Source: Motiliproteus sediminis (GTDB lineage Bacteria; Pseudomonadota; Gammaproteobacteria; Pseudomonadales; Balneatricaceae). From it: DNA of 64,000 nucleotides. Both the position numbers and the translations under genes were made by a program. The notes below the pieces were generated by a model. That model was not told the origin of the DNA, did not search any database, and saw only the letters and a list, made by a program, of their open reading frames with translations. Below, in pieces: positions 38,552 to 48,152 of this stretch; position 1 is the first letter of the stretch, and every line of letters begins with the position of its first letter. The stretch spans positions 62,001 through 126,000 of the forward strand of contig NZ_JAERQK010000008.1 of assembly GCF_017912535.1 (NCBI RefSeq), written 5' to 3'.

Positions 38552-39091
38552 ATGCTACGTATCATGGTGCTGTTGCTGGCGGCGTTGCTCGCCCGGAATG
38601 GGGTCGCCGCAGAGTGTCCGGACAGCCTCGATCATCAGGTCCGTCCGTTGGCGGGCGGCGAACCGACCCATCTGTGTGAGGCGTATGCCGGGCAGGTGAT
38701 TCTGGTGGTCAATACCGCCAGCAAATGCGGTTACACCTATCAGTATGGTGGGCTGGAGCATCTCTATGACCGCTACCGCGATCGGGGTTTTGTAGTGCTG
38801 GGGTTCCCCTCCAACGATTTTGGCTCCCAGGAGCCCGGTAGCGAAGCCCAGATTCAGGCGTTTTGCCGCGATACCTACAGTGTTCAGTTTCCCATGTTCC
38901 AGAAAGTTCACGCCGCCGAGGGCAAGGCGCATCCGCTGTTTGACCGCCTGGCGCAAGAGTCCGGCCGTTATCCGCGCTGGAACTTTCACAAGTATCTGAT
39001 CGGTCGCGATGGCCGGGTGGTGGCCGACTGGCGTAGCAGCACGGAGCCGGAAGACGCCGAGATCATAGCGGCGATCGAAGCGCAGCTGTAG
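38552..39091 (+). CDS. Exported glutathione peroxidase-like protein
   Basis: The 179-residue protein has a signal peptide (LLLAALLARNGVAA) and the glutathione peroxidase fold with the active Cys in NTASKCGYT. FPSNDFGSQEPGS supplies the glutamine region and WNFHKYLIGRDG the tryptophan region. It reduces peroxides, more likely with thioredoxin-like donors than glutathione given the periplasmic location. GACAGGAGAG precedes the ATG. It is a single gene. Confidence 0.87.
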   Translation: MLRIMVLLLAALLARNGVAAECPDSLDHQVRPLAGGEPTHLCEAYAGQVILVVNTASKCGYTYQYGGLEHLYDRYRDRGFVVLGFPSNDFGSQEPGSEAQIQAFCRDTYSVQFPMFQKVHAAEGKAHPLFDRLAQESGRYPRWNFHKYLIGRDGRVVADWRSSTEPEDAEIIAAIEAQL

Positions 39092-39179
39092 TGTTCCGGT
39101 TTGCTTCCCTGCCGGCGCTGTTGGCAGTAGGCTAGGCAGCTTGCTCCGGTAGTAGCCGGAAAGTGAATAGGAAGCCTCT

Positions 39180-41012
39180 ATGCGCGGACAGCGACGTCCT
39201 GCCTCGGAAAAGAACTACAGCCGTACTCTTGATCGCCACCAAGCCTGGCAAGTGATTCGCCAGATCTGGCCCTACCTGTGGGATTTCCGCCGCCGGATGG
39301 CGGTCGCCTTTGTGTTGTTGGTGGCGGCCAAACTGGCGACCGTGACAATGCCCTGGGCGCTCAAGCAGATTGTGGACGGGCTGGACTCGGCCCAGCAGAG
39401 CCTGATTCTGGTGCCGGTTTCCATGCTGCTGTTCTACGGGCTGCTGCGTTTTTCTGCCTCTTTTCTCAACGATGCCCGCGACACCGTGTTTACTCGGGTG
39501 ACGGAGAGAGCCATGCGGCGAATGGTGCTCAAGGTGTTCCGTCACTTGCACCAGCTCGATCTCGACTTTCACCTCTCGCGCCAGACCGGCGGTATCTCCC
39601 GTGATATCGAACGGGGGGGCAACGGTTTCGGTTTTCTGATGCGGATGCTGGTGTTCAATATCGTGCCGACGCTGATAGAGATCGGTCTGGTGGCGGCCAT
39701 TTTGCTATTCAATTTCAGTCCCTGGTACGCGGTGATCATTCTGGCCTCGGTCGGTGTTTACATCGGTTTCACCGTCTGGACGACGGAGTGGCGTACCCGC
39801 TTCGTGCGTGAAATGAACGAGTTGGACAACCGCACCAATACGCGTGCCGTCGACAGCCTCCTCAACTACGAGACGGTCAAATACTTCAACAACGAAGAGC
39901 ATGAAGCCCTCTACTACGATCAGAATCTGGCGGAGTGGGAGCGCGCCCGGTTAAAAACCCGGTTGACCCTGATGCTGCTCAATGGCGGTCAGATGCTGAT
40001 TGTCTCTGCCGGGATGGTGGCGATGCTGTGGCTGGCGGCGGACGAAGTGGTGGCCGGCACCATCACCCTGGGCTCGCTGGTGATGATCAACGCCTACGTG
40101 TTGCAGCTGTTCATGCCGCTCAACTTTTTGGGCACGGTCTATCGGGAGGTGCGCCGTGCACTGACCGATATCGAGAACATGATGGCGTTGCTGCGGCGTA
40201 GCCCCAAGGTACAGGATGAGGCCGGCGCGGCGGCGCTCACGGTAAGCCGGGGGCGAATAGAGTTCCGTGACCTGCACTTTCACTACCACCCGCAGCGGCC
40301 GATCCTCAAAGGGGTCAGCTTTACCATTGAACCGGGTGAAAAGGTGGCCATCGTCGGCCCCAGTGGCGCCGGCAAATCAACCCTGGCCCGCCTACTGTTC
40401 CGGTTCTACGACGCCACCAGCGGCGATATTCTGATCGACGGCCAGTCATTGCGTTCGGTAACCCAGCTCAGCCTGCGCCAGGCGATCGGCGTGGTGCCCC
40501 AGGACACGGTGCTGTTCAACGACACCTTGGCCAGCAATGTTGCCTATGGCGATCCGGAGGCAGAACCAGAGGCGGTGAAACGGGCCATCGATATGGCGCA
40601 CCTGAGTGACTTTGTGGCGCAGTTACCCGAGGGCGATCGAACGCAGGTGGGGGAGCGGGGGCTCAAAGTCTCCGGTGGCGAAAAACAGCGTATCGCCATT
40701 GCCCGAGTGATACTCAAGAATCCGCCTATTCTGATCTTTGACGAAGCCACCTCAGCGCTGGATTCCGATGCCGAACGCGCGATTCTGGAAGCGATGCGGG
40801 AGCTGGCGGAAAATCGCACGACCCTGGTCATCGCTCACCGGTTGTCCACCATCGTCGATGCAGACCGGATTCTGGTGCTGGATCAGGGACGGATCGCCGA
40901 AAGCGGCACCCATGAGCAGCTGCTGCGGCAGGATGGCCACTACGCTCGCTTGTGGCGACTGCAGCAGCGTCAACAGATCGCGCCGGTCGGGGATGCTCCC
41001 CAGAACGCCTAA
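39180..41012 (+). CDS. Atm1/HMT1-like ABC exporter
   Basis: The 610-residue half-transporter has six N-terminal helices (about residues 35-320) and an ATPase with Walker A GPSGAGKST (about residue 394), signature VSGGEKQR, Walker B ILIFDEATSALD and switch histidine AHRLST. The NYETVKYFNNE segment is the mark of the mitochondrial Atm1/bacterial Atm1 branch, which exports glutathione-linked sulfur or metal conjugates. It is translated from an ATG after AGGAAGCC and ends overlapping a convergent gene by 4 bp. The neighbouring peroxidase suggests thiol and stress metabolism. Confidence 0.88.
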   Translation: MRGQRRPASEKNYSRTLDRHQAWQVIRQIWPYLWDFRRRMAVAFVLLVAAKLATVTMPWALKQIVDGLDSAQQSLILVPVSMLLFYGLLRFSASFLNDARDTVFTRVTERAMRRMVLKVFRHLHQLDLDFHLSRQTGGISRDIERGGNGFGFLMRMLVFNIVPTLIEIGLVAAILLFNFSPWYAVIILASVGVYIGFTVWTTEWRTRFVREMNELDNRTNTRAVDSLLNYETVKYFNNEEHEALYYDQNLAEWERARLKTRLTLMLLNGGQMLIVSAGMVAMLWLAADEVVAGTITLGSLVMINAYVLQLFMPLNFLGTVYREVRRALTDIENMMALLRRSPKVQDEAGAAALTVSRGRIEFRDLHFHYHPQRPILKGVSFTIEPGEKVAIVGPSGAGKSTLARLLFRFYDATSGDILIDGQSLRSVTQLSLRQAIGVVPQDTVLFNDTLASNVAYGDPEAEPEAVKRAIDMAHLSDFVAQLPEGDRTQVGERGLKVSGGEKQRIAIARVILKNPPILIFDEATSALDSDAERAILEAMRELAENRTTLVIAHRLSTIVDADRILVLDQGRIAESGTHEQLLRQDGHYARLWRLQQRQQIAPVGDAPQNA

Positions 41013-41302
41013 CAGCCTTCCACCACCACGACATTGACCTTGGCGCTTTGTTGGCGCAGCGCTTTCCAGGGTTGGTATGCGGCTGAGTTGTACCAGTGGT
41101 AAAACTGCACCAGCTGCGGAAACTCGTGCACCACCATGCGGCCCTCAGGCCAGTGCCCTTCCAGTACTGTGCCGGCGGCACCCTTGACCAGAAAGCGACC
41201 GCCGTATGGGCGAAGGGTGGGCTGATGTCCCTCCACATAGCGGTCAAAGGCGGCGGCGTCGGTGATCTCCAGTATGGTTACCAGACAGTAGGCCTTGGCC
41301 AT
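41009..41302 (-). CDS. DUF1330 protein
   Basis: The 97-residue protein has the dimeric alpha+beta barrel of DUF1330: CLVTILEITDAAAFDRYVEG, GGRFLVKGAAGTVLEGHW, MVVHEFPQLVQFYHWYNSAAYQPW. The function of the family is unknown. It lies two bases after the flavoprotein gene, so both are one transcript. Confidence 0.82.
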   Translation of the reverse strand: MAKAYCLVTILEITDAAAFDRYVEGHQPTLRPYGGRFLVKGAAGTVLEGHWPEGRMVVHEFPQLVQFYHWYNSAAYQPWKALRQQSAKVNVVVVEGC

Positions 41303-41304
41303 GG

Positions 41305-41880
41305 TCAGCAGCGCCAGCGCTTGGCCAACTGGGCAATCCGTTCCCCGAACTGTCGGGCAGTGGCCAGATCACCGGGCAGCGGGCCCTGGCTGGTATCAGC
41401 GTCAGAGGGAGACTGGGCCATCAGCCCACAGTAAGCGCCGAGATAGTTAATATCGTTACGGTCGGCAGCCAGGCTGTTGGCGGGCATCATGCCGGCGCTG
41501 GCCCAGACCATGCTGTGTTGCATGGCCAGAGTGAACAGGTAGTGAAGTGTCGAGAGCTTGTCCCCGTTCATCGACGCGGAGTTGGTAAATCCGGCGGCCA
41601 GTTTGTCTTTCCAGCCCTGTTCGAACCAGATCTTGCTGCTGGCGTCGGCAAACTTCTTGAACTGCCAGGAGACACTGCCCATGTAGGTGGGTGAACCGAA
41701 CACGATGGCGTCGGCCGCGGCCAGGGTTTCCCAGTTGTCATCCGACAGCTCGCCCGCTTCATCAATCGGCATCAACTCGGCGTCACTATCGGCAACGGAA
41801 GCCATGCCGGCCCGTACCGCTTCGGCCTGTTTCTGCGTGTGGCCGTAGCCGCTGTGATAGACGACAACCAGCTTGGTCAT
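41305..41880 (-). CDS. WrbA-like flavodoxin-fold NAD(P)H:quinone oxidoreductase
   Basis: The 191-residue protein starts with the FMN phosphate site VVYHSGYGHTQKQAE and continues with AADAIVFGSPTYMGSVSWQFKKF and GYFT-like GFTNSASMNGDK segments. It matches WrbA/NQO-type flavoproteins that reduce quinones by two electrons. The frame extends to 41940, but the ATG at 41880 has a GGGGAG site and the normal N-terminus. Quinone reduction would protect a cell using PQQ and other quinones; that link is inference. Confidence 0.83.
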   Translation of the reverse strand: MTKLVVVYHSGYGHTQKQAEAVRAGMASVADSDAELMPIDEAGELSDDNWETLAAADAIVFGSPTYMGSVSWQFKKFADASSKIWFEQGWKDKLAAGFTNSASMNGDKLSTLHYLFTLAMQHSMVWASAGMMPANSLAADRNDINYLGAYCGLMAQSPSDADTSQGPLPGDLATARQFGERIAQLAKRWRC

Positions 41881-42091
41881 AACGTACTCCCCGGTCGGTA
41901 AACGAGTGAAACTGCGGCGCATGCGAGGCGCCGTTGTCACTCTAGGGTAGTGGAAAAATTAGCCGGCTGCGGGGAGCTGTCCTCCCGAAGTAGTAGCCAA
42001 TCGGTCGCAAGGTAGCATTGGCGGGCAGGTGCCACCCCCCTAGTCTCGATAGCCATATCTGACCACTGGCCGACCCCTTGAGGAGTGAACT

Positions 42092-42562
42092 ATGCGACCG
42101 ATGACCCGACTGACCGCAGTGCTGCTGGCGCTGTTGACCCTGCTGCCTGCGGTGGCGAATGCCGACCGCGGCACCTCACGGCAGGCGAAGTTGCTGCTGG
42201 ATAATGCCATTCTCGAGCTGGAGAAAAGCGGTCCTGAGGCCGCCTTTGCCAGTTTCAATAACCCCAGTGGCCCCTTTGTGCAAAAGGATCTGTATATCTT
42301 TGCCATCGACATGAAGGGTAAATACTACGCCTCCGGGGCTAATCCGGCGCTGGTAGGCAGCAGTTTGGCGGAGGTCTCTGATGCCGCCGGTACGCCGGTC
42401 GGTCAGCAGATTCTCAAACTGGCTGAGGTCATGGGTTACGGCATCGTGGAATATGAGTGGCTTAACCGCCAGAGCAACGATGTAGAGCACAAGTTCAGCC
42501 GCATTCGCCGGGTCGGTGACTACGTGCTGGGGGTTGGCTTTTACCTGCCGGAAACCGACTGA
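42092..42562 (+). CDS. Periplasmic single Cache domain protein
   Basis: The 156-residue protein has a signal peptide (LLALLTLLPAVANA) and one Cache-type sensor domain (about residues 40-150) with FVQKDLYIFAIDMKGKYYA, NPALVGSSL and YEWLNR, the pattern of sCache_2 proteins. It has no output domain, so it must act as a free binding protein or with a partner. Upstream, 41982-41996 carries an inverted copy-like match of the alcohol-pathway box. It lies one gene before the ExaC-like aldehyde dehydrogenase. Confidence 0.8.
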   Translation: MRPMTRLTAVLLALLTLLPAVANADRGTSRQAKLLLDNAILELEKSGPEAAFASFNNPSGPFVQKDLYIFAIDMKGKYYASGANPALVGSSLAEVSDAAGTPVGQQILKLAEVMGYGIVEYEWLNRQSNDVEHKFSRIRRVGDYVLGVGFYLPETD

Positions 42563-42589
42563 ATCTTCGTTCTCCGTTCTTCTTTGCTT

Positions 42590-42612
42590 GGGCGCCTGAC
42601 GGCGCCCTTTTT
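42590..42612 (+). terminator. Terminator after the Cache gene
   Basis: A 7-bp stem (GGGCGCC / GGCGCCC, 42590-42596 and 42601-42607) with loop TGAC runs into five T residues. Confidence 0.87.
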
Positions 42613-42657
42613 ATTAATTACTAATAAGTTAGCTGGAGGATACGGGTGCAATCGGGC

Positions 42658-42725
42658 GTACGACCATCGGCCTAGTACCTGAGCGCCAAAGTACCATTTT
42701 GACGGGTCGTGAGCGGCGCTAGTCT
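42658..42725 (+). promoter_or_regulatory. Bipartite promoter of the ExaC-like aldehyde dehydrogenase gene
   Basis: GTACGACCATCGG at 42658-42670 matches the pqqA box (46972) through TACGACCA. The second element GCGCCAAAGT at 42683 sits at the same offset (+25) as GCACCAAAGT in the cytochrome promoter. The -10-like TAGTCT starts at 42720, again 62 bp after the box start. Confidence 0.55.
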
Positions 42726-42793
42726 GCTGGTGACTCACGGAGCTATAGCCAAATGCTCCGCTATAACAACAGCAACACGATAGGGATACACAG

Positions 42794-44314
42794 ATGATCT
42801 ACGCAAATCCAGGTGCACAGGGAGCCGTCGTCTCCTTTGAAAGTCGTTACGGCAATTACATTGGCGGTCAGTGGAAAGAGCCTACCGAAGGCCGCTATTT
42901 CAGCAACACCAGCCCGGTTACCGGCGAGGTGATCGCCGAAATTCCGCGCTCCTGTGCCAAGGATGTCGAGCTGGCGCTGGATGCCGCCCATGCGGCCAAA
43001 GATGGCTGGGGGCGGACCTCGGTCACCGAACGATCCAACATCCTGCTGAAAATCGCTGACCGCATTGAAGCCAATCTGGAGAAGCTGGCGGTGGCGGAGA
43101 GCTGGGATAACGGCAAGGCGGTACGCGAAACGCTGGCTGCCGATGTGCCGCTGTCCGCCGACCATTTCCGTTATTTTGCAGGCTGCATCCGTGCCCAGGA
43201 AGGCAGCCTGGCCGAGATTGACGAGAACACCGCTGCGTACCACTTCCATGAGCCACTGGGTGTGGTCGGCCAGATCATTCCCTGGAACTTTCCGCTGTTG
43301 ATGGCGGCCTGGAAGCTGGCACCGGCGCTGGCCGCAGGTAACTGTGTGATCCTCAAGCCCGCCGAGCAGACCCCCATGTCGATCATGGTGCTGGCCGAGA
43401 TCATCGGCGACCTGCTGCCGGCGGGTGTGCTCAACATTGTGCAGGGTTTTGGTGCCGAAGCGGGGCAGGCGCTGGCCACCAGCACCCGGATTGCCAAGAT
43501 TGCCTTCACCGGCTCCACTCCAGTGGGCTCGCATATCCTCAAGTGCGCGGCGGAGAACATCATTCCCTCAACCGTCGAGTTGGGTGGTAAGTCGCCGAAC
43601 ATCTACTTCAATGACATCCTCGATCACGAAGATGACTATCTCAGCAAGTGCGTGGAGGGCGCGGTACTGGCGTTCTTCAACCAGGGTGAGGTCTGTACCT
43701 GCCCGTCGCGCCTGCTGGTGCAGGAAGGCGCCTACGAAAAGTTCATCGGCATGGTGATCGAGCGCGCCGGCCACATCAAGCGTGGCAACCCGCTGGATAC
43801 CGATACCATGGTGGGTGCGCAGGCGTCGCAAGAGCAGTTTGACAAGATCATGGGGTATCTGGAGATCGGTCGTAACGAAGGTGCTGAGGTGTTGCTCGGT
43901 GGCCAGGCGGCCGAAGTGGGTGCCGAGTATGGCGGCGGCTTCTACGTTCAGCCCACCATTCTCAAGGGCAACAACTCCATGCGCGTATTCCAGGAGGAGA
44001 TCTTTGGCCCGGTGATCAGCGTCACCACCTTCAAGGACGAAGCGGAAGCGCTGGCGATCGCTAACGATACCGAATTCGGCCTCGGTGCCGGTGTCTGGAC
44101 CCGCGACATGAACCGCGCCTACAAGATGGGCCGCGGCATTCAGGCCGGGCGCGTCTGGACCAACTGCTACCACGCCTATCCGGCACACGCCGCTTTTGGT
44201 GGCTACAAGAAGTCCGGTATCGGCCGCGAAACCCACAAGATGATGCTGGATCACTACCAGCAGACCAAGAACCTGCTGGTGAGCTACAGCACCAGCCCGC
44301 TGGGTTTCTTCTGA
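42794..44314 (+). CDS. exaC: NAD-dependent aldehyde dehydrogenase, ExaC-like
   Basis: The 506-residue enzyme is a standard aldehyde dehydrogenase with [20 protein letters not shown], the NAD-site FTGSTPVG, the general base in VELGGKSPN (about residue 264) and the catalytic cysteine in [12 protein letters not shown] (about residue 303). Length and the N-terminal [13 protein letters not shown] match ExaC/PedI, which oxidises acetaldehyde and other short aldehydes made by the PQQ alcohol dehydrogenase. It has its own copy of the shared promoter element and a terminator. Confidence 0.92.
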   Translation: MIYANPGAQGAVVSFESRYGNYIGGQWKEPTEGRYFSNTSPVTGEVIAEIPRSCAKDVELALDAAHAAKDGWGRTSVTERSNILLKIADRIEANLEKLAVAESWDNGKAVRETLAADVPLSADHFRYFAGCIRAQEGSLAEIDENTAAYHFHEPLGVVGQIIPWNFPLLMAAWKLAPALAAGNCVILKPAEQTPMSIMVLAEIIGDLLPAGVLNIVQGFGAEAGQALATSTRIAKIAFTGSTPVGSHILKCAAENIIPSTVELGGKSPNIYFNDILDHEDDYLSKCVEGAVLAFFNQGEVCTCPSRLLVQEGAYEKFIGMVIERAGHIKRGNPLDTDTMVGAQASQEQFDKIMGYLEIGRNEGAEVLLGGQAAEVGAEYGGGFYVQPTILKGNNSMRVFQEEIFGPVISVTTFKDEAEALAIANDTEFGLGAGVWTRDMNRAYKMGRGIQAGRVWTNCYHAYPAHAAFGGYKKSGIGRETHKMMLDHYQQTKNLLVSYSTSPLGFF

Positions 44315-44404
44315 GTCCTGCCAACCCCGCCGCCCTGGCGCGGCGGGGACCCCTGTCGGGACGCTTTGCTTCATTCCGACGATCTTAGTGGTTATGCTTT
44401 CCAC

Positions 44405-44435
44405 AACCGGTGCTTTGCTACCGGTTTTTGTTTTT
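44405..44435 (+). terminator. Terminator of the aldehyde dehydrogenase gene
   Basis: A 7-bp perfect stem (AACCGGT / ACCGGTT, 44405-44411 and 44420-44426) is followed by T-rich sequence to 44435. Confidence 0.78.
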
Positions 44436-44469
44436 GGCTCCGGTCGCGGGGCGCTAGGTGGAGCTGCTG

Positions 44470-45198
44470 ATGACCCCCCCCTCTCATTTTGCTGGCCTGG
44501 CAGACGCAGGCCTTAATCTGCAGGCGTTGTTTAATCTGCGGGACTTGCCGGTGACGCTCCAATCTCAGTTGGCAGAGGATGCGGCCGACTGGTCTCAGCT
44601 GCTGTTACTGGGCCATGCCGGGCCGACCCTGTGGCACCAGCTAACCGATGCCGGTGCGGTGAGCGGCGATGCAGTTGCTCGAGCGGACCCCATCGACGAT
44701 TACAGTCGCGCTCAGGTTGCCAGGCTGTTTAACGACGAATTGGCAGGGCATCGCTACCGCATCATTTACCCCGGTAGCGAACGGGTGGCTCTGCAGCAGC
44801 TCGGGGCGTTGGCCGGATGGCATCATTCGTCGCCGTTTCGAGTTGGGATCAGTGAGCGCTGGGGCAGCTGGTTTGCCTATCGTGCGGTGGTGTTGACCGA
44901 TACCGGGCTGCATCCCTTCAGCACGCCGGTGGGCGGTTCTCCATGCAGTCGCTGTGTGGAGCGCCCCTGTATCACGTCCTGCAGTGGTCAGGTGCTGGAT
45001 CGACCGGACGCCACGGCTGCCTGTATCCGTTTTCGTCTTGAGCACAACAGCCCCTGTGCGGGCCACTGTGCGGCCCGCTGGGCTTGCCCGGTGGCAGTGG
45101 AGGAGCGCTACAGTGCGGAGCAGTTCCACTATCACTACCGGCGTTCATTGCAAACCCTCCGCTGTTGGGCGGTTCAGGCTGATTCGATACGGAAGTGA
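44470..45198 (+). CDS. QueG-like ferredoxin-domain protein
   Basis: The 242-residue protein has a C-terminal iron-sulfur region with eight or more cysteines (CSRCVERPCITSC, then PCAGHCAARWACPV), the two-cluster pattern of epoxyqueuosine reductase QueG and related proteins. The N-terminal 100 residues are shorter than in QueG, and no corrinoid-binding motif is obvious. The GISERWGSWFAYRAVVLTD segment resembles the QueG core. AGGTGGAG favours the ATG at 44470 over a GTG at 44458. It follows the aldehyde dehydrogenase terminator and overlaps a convergent gene by 25 bp. A redox function is likely; the substrate is unknown. Confidence 0.65.
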   Translation: MTPPSHFAGLADAGLNLQALFNLRDLPVTLQSQLAEDAADWSQLLLLGHAGPTLWHQLTDAGAVSGDAVARADPIDDYSRAQVARLFNDELAGHRYRIIYPGSERVALQQLGALAGWHHSSPFRVGISERWGSWFAYRAVVLTDTGLHPFSTPVGGSPCSRCVERPCITSCSGQVLDRPDATAACIRFRLEHNSPCAGHCAARWACPVAVEERYSAEQFHYHYRRSLQTLRCWAVQADSIRK

Positions 45199-46802
45199 TC
45201 CCGATCGGCTGGAGCTGATAGTGCGGCGGCGCTAGTGACGCGGTTACGTCCGGCGTCTTTAGAATCGTACAGGGCACGATCGGCGGCATCGAGCAGCATC
45301 CGCGCCGGTCCATCGTTGCCGATTGCTGTAGCCACGCCGAGGCTGAGCGTTACCTTGCCGCCGGGGCTGGCGTCATGGATCAGGCAGGCCCGTTCCAGGG
45401 CGTGGCGAAGCTTCTCCGCCAGCTGTCTCGCGCCGTCCAGATCGGTGTTCGGTAACAGCACTGCGAACTCCTCGCCACCATAACGGAACAGGGTATCACC
45501 GGGCCGATGAATGTGGCGGTTCATGATCTCGGCAACTTGCTGCAGGCACTGATCGCCTTGCAGATGGCCATAGTGATCGTTGAAAGATTTGAAGTGGTCG
45601 ATGTCGCAGAGAATGACCGACATGGGATGCTGCTGTTGCCGGCTGCGGGTCCAGCAGAGATGCAGGTAATCTTCCAGTGCGCGGCGGTTGGCAATGCCGG
45701 TCAGCGCATCGGTGTCGGCGAGCTTTTGCAGACGCCGGCTGTGCATCTGCTTGGCGGCATTCTGGCCTTCAATGCGCTGCAGCAGCTCCTCCAGCGCGAT
45801 CGACAGGTGACCCAACTCGTCACGCCGTTTGATCCGCGGGCGCAAGCTGTAGTCGTTCCGCTCGACCACCTGCTGCATCACTCGCGACAGATCAGTAATG
45901 GGCCGCACGATGGTGCGGTTGAGCAACCAAGCCAACAACAGCAGCATCGCCAGACCTAACCCCGCCGTGGTCATCCAGGCTTTTTGCGCCTGCTGGTAAC
46001 TCTGCTGGGTGAGGGCGCGCGAGAGGGTTGCGGTCAGCGTCAGGCTGGCGTTGCCATCGGCAGCGTTGAGACGGCGCTGGGCGGCAAGACGCTGGCCTGA
46101 GAGTTCGATGAAGCGGGTGTCTCCGCCACGAGTGGCAAAACCGGATCCTTCAACGGGAGCGGCTGACGCGCTCCAGCGATAGTCCAACGTAATCGCTTCC
46201 TCTTCGGCAAACCGGCTGACCCGGGCGGCATTAAGTTCACGTGCCATAACCAGCGTACCGGCAACGGGGCCCTCGCCGTCATTGGTCAGGATGGGGCGTG
46301 AGGCGACCAGCCATGGACCTTGGGTAGTGATCAGAACCCCGCCCGCGGCGCGTTCAGGCAGCGACACGGCGTTGGAAAATCCTAGTAGCCGGTGGATCGG
46401 AGTCAGGTTTTGAGGGGTCAACTGTTCCTGAATTTCGCCCGGTAGGCGCTGGATACTGCGAAAAAAGAGGCGCTGGCCCCGATTGTCGTAGATGGCAAAC
46501 AGATCGATCTCCACCTGTGGCAGGGTGCCGGAGGGTAGGTGACGGTCGATGTAGGCCGGGTTGGTGCCGCGGGCAAAGCGGTAGCTTTCGTCCCAGATCG
46601 CCCAGTCCGTTGCCAGCAGATTAAGGAAATTCAGCTCCTGCTGCAGCCGGTGTTCAAACCGCGCCACGATGCCGTCCGCGCTATGGCGTTCCCACGCCTG
46701 GAAGCTCGGCCACACCATCTGCTGACGAATGGCAAAGTCCGCTGCACCATAGAGGCTAAACAGCGTGAGCAGAACCAGCAGGACACGGGTGCGAATCGAC
46801 AT
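45174..46802 (-). CDS. CHASE4-GGDEF diguanylate cyclase
   Basis: The 542-residue membrane protein has an N-terminal helix, a periplasmic CHASE4 sensor (about residues 40-270, with ATDWAIWDESYRFARG), a second helix, a HAMP-like linker and a GGDEF domain with GGEEF (about residue 450). The inhibitory I-site RPGD lies five residues before it. It should make cyclic-di-GMP under feedback control. It is transcribed away from pqqA, separated from it by 293 bp. The sensed signal is unknown. Confidence 0.88.
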   Translation of the reverse strand: MSIRTRVLLVLLTLFSLYGAADFAIRQQMVWPSFQAWERHSADGIVARFEHRLQQELNFLNLLATDWAIWDESYRFARGTNPAYIDRHLPSGTLPQVEIDLFAIYDNRGQRLFFRSIQRLPGEIQEQLTPQNLTPIHRLLGFSNAVSLPERAAGGVLITTQGPWLVASRPILTNDGEGPVAGTLVMARELNAARVSRFAEEEAITLDYRWSASAAPVEGSGFATRGGDTRFIELSGQRLAAQRRLNAADGNASLTLTATLSRALTQQSYQQAQKAWMTTAGLGLAMLLLLAWLLNRTIVRPITDLSRVMQQVVERNDYSLRPRIKRRDELGHLSIALEELLQRIEGQNAAKQMHSRRLQKLADTDALTGIANRRALEDYLHLCWTRSRQQQHPMSVILCDIDHFKSFNDHYGHLQGDQCLQQVAEIMNRHIHRPGDTLFRYGGEEFAVLLPNTDLDGARQLAEKLRHALERACLIHDASPGGKVTLSLGVATAIGNDGPARMLLDAADRALYDSKDAGRNRVTSAAALSAPADRDHFRIESA

Positions 46803-46971
46803 AACGGCCAGGGTCTCGAACGGGAACTAATCCCAGTAAAAGGGTCGGTTAACGCTATCAGGTTGTGGGCGCGATGCAAACGGTCGTTCGAACTAATCAA
46901 TGTTTTATTGATAAAAAGCAATAACGTTCCCGGCTTGCGTGCTGCCGACCATGCCAGCCAGTACTAACGAA

Positions 46972-47039
46972 CTACGACCAAGGGAGGGTTAATAGCCCTC
47001 TATGGTGCGGTGGGGTGATAAATGTCACGGCGTTAGCAT
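46972..47039 (+). promoter_or_regulatory. Bipartite promoter of pqqA
   Basis: CTACGACCAAGGGAG at 46972-46986 matches the cytochrome c550 box at 14 of 15 positions. The -10-like TAGCAT at 47034-47039 is identical to that promoter's and is again 62 bp from the box start; the following GGGAT also resembles it. A GCCCTCTATGG element starts at 46995. The -35 region (TGGGGT) is poor. Confidence 0.62.
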
Positions 47040-47095
47040 GGGATTGTGTCGGTGGGAATGGCCCGCCGTGCTGCTAATAACAAGAGGTACGACCC

Positions 47096-47167
47096 ATGTG
47101 GAGCAAGCCCGCTTACACCAACCTGCGTATCGGTTTCGAAGTCACCATGTATTTCAGTAACCGCTGA
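47096..47167 (+). CDS. pqqA: PQQ precursor peptide PqqA
   Basis: The 23-residue peptide reads MWSKPAYTNLRIGFEVTMYF then SNR. It contains the conserved Glu15 and Tyr19 that are joined to form PQQ, in the E-x3-Y arrangement. AAGAGG precedes the ATG. It is the first gene of the pqq cluster and carries the shared alcohol-pathway promoter. Confidence 0.95.
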   Translation: MWSKPAYTNLRIGFEVTMYFSNR

Positions 47168-47173
47168 CCGGGT

Positions 47174-47203
47174 CGCGCCCGGTGACACTCCCGGGCGCGG
47201 TTT
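47174..47203 (+). terminator. Attenuator-like hairpin between pqqA and pqqB
   Basis: CGCGCCCGG (47174-47182) and CCGGGCGCG (47191-47199) form a 9-bp stem, followed by G and TTT. It probably reduces read-through so that the peptide substrate is made in excess over the enzymes. Confidence 0.65.
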
Positions 47204-47226
47204 AACCAAATTCAGGAGGCAGGCCG

Positions 47227-48141
47227 ATGCACATACGGGTTTTGGGTTCAGCCGCCGGCGGCGGTTTTCCGCAGTGGAACTGCAACTGCCGCAACTGCCG
47301 CGGCTACCGCGAAGGGCGGATCAACGCCGATGCGCGCACCCAGTCCTCCATTACCCTCAGTGCCGACGGCGAACACTGGCTACTATGCAACGCCTCGCCG
47401 GATATTCGTGCCCAGCTGGCCGGATTTGCGCCGTTACAGCCCGCCCGTAAGCTGCGTGATACCGGCATCAATGCGGTGCTGCTGATGGACGCCCAGATCG
47501 ACCATACCAGCGGCCTGCTGATGCTGCGTGAAGGCTGCCCGCTGGAGGTGTACTGCACCGACCCGGTCTACGACGACCTTTGCAGCGGCTTCCCGATCTT
47601 TCCGATGCTGACCAAGTGGAACGGTGGTTTGCAGCGTCATCCCGTTGCGATCGACGGCAGCGGCTTTTCAATACCGGCGCTGCCCGGTGTTGAGATCACC
47701 GCGCTGCCGCTGACCAGTCAGCCACCGCCCTATTCGCCGCGCCGTGGTCATCCGGTGTCCGGCGATAATATCGGCATTTTCGTTAGGGACCGGCACAGCG
47801 GCGGCAGCCTGTTTTACGCCCCCGGACTCGGGGCTATCGAGCCGCACCTGCTGCCCTGGATGGAACGCGCCGACTGCCTGCTGGTCGACGGCACCCTGTG
47901 GACCGATGACGAGATGATCACCAACGAAGTTGGCACCCAGACTGGCCTCTCCATGGGCCATCTGCCGCAATCGGGGCCCGGCGGCATGATCGAGCTGCTC
48001 GGTCGCTGGCCGCACAAACGCCGGGTGCTGATCCATATCAATAACACCAATCCGATTCTGGATAACGACTCGCCGCAACGTGCCGAACTGGCCCGGCTCG
48101 GTATCGACGTCGCCCACGACGGATTGGAGATCGAACTCTGA
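47227..48141 (+). CDS. pqqB: PQQ biosynthesis protein PqqB
   Basis: The 304-residue protein is a metallo-beta-lactamase-fold PqqB. It has the N-terminal [19 protein letters not shown] with cysteines, the [16 protein letters not shown] metal region, and [11 protein letters not shown]. PqqB hydroxylates the tyrosine of the crosslinked intermediate. CAGGAGG precedes the ATG. pqqC follows 11 bp later. Confidence 0.95.
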   Translation: MHIRVLGSAAGGGFPQWNCNCRNCRGYREGRINADARTQSSITLSADGEHWLLCNASPDIRAQLAGFAPLQPARKLRDTGINAVLLMDAQIDHTSGLLMLREGCPLEVYCTDPVYDDLCSGFPIFPMLTKWNGGLQRHPVAIDGSGFSIPALPGVEITALPLTSQPPPYSPRRGHPVSGDNIGIFVRDRHSGGSLFYAPGLGAIEPHLLPWMERADCLLVDGTLWTDDEMITNEVGTQTGLSMGHLPQSGPGGMIELLGRWPHKRRVLIHINNTNPILDNDSPQRAELARLGIDVAHDGLEIEL

Positions 48142-48152
48142 GGAGTCCTGCC

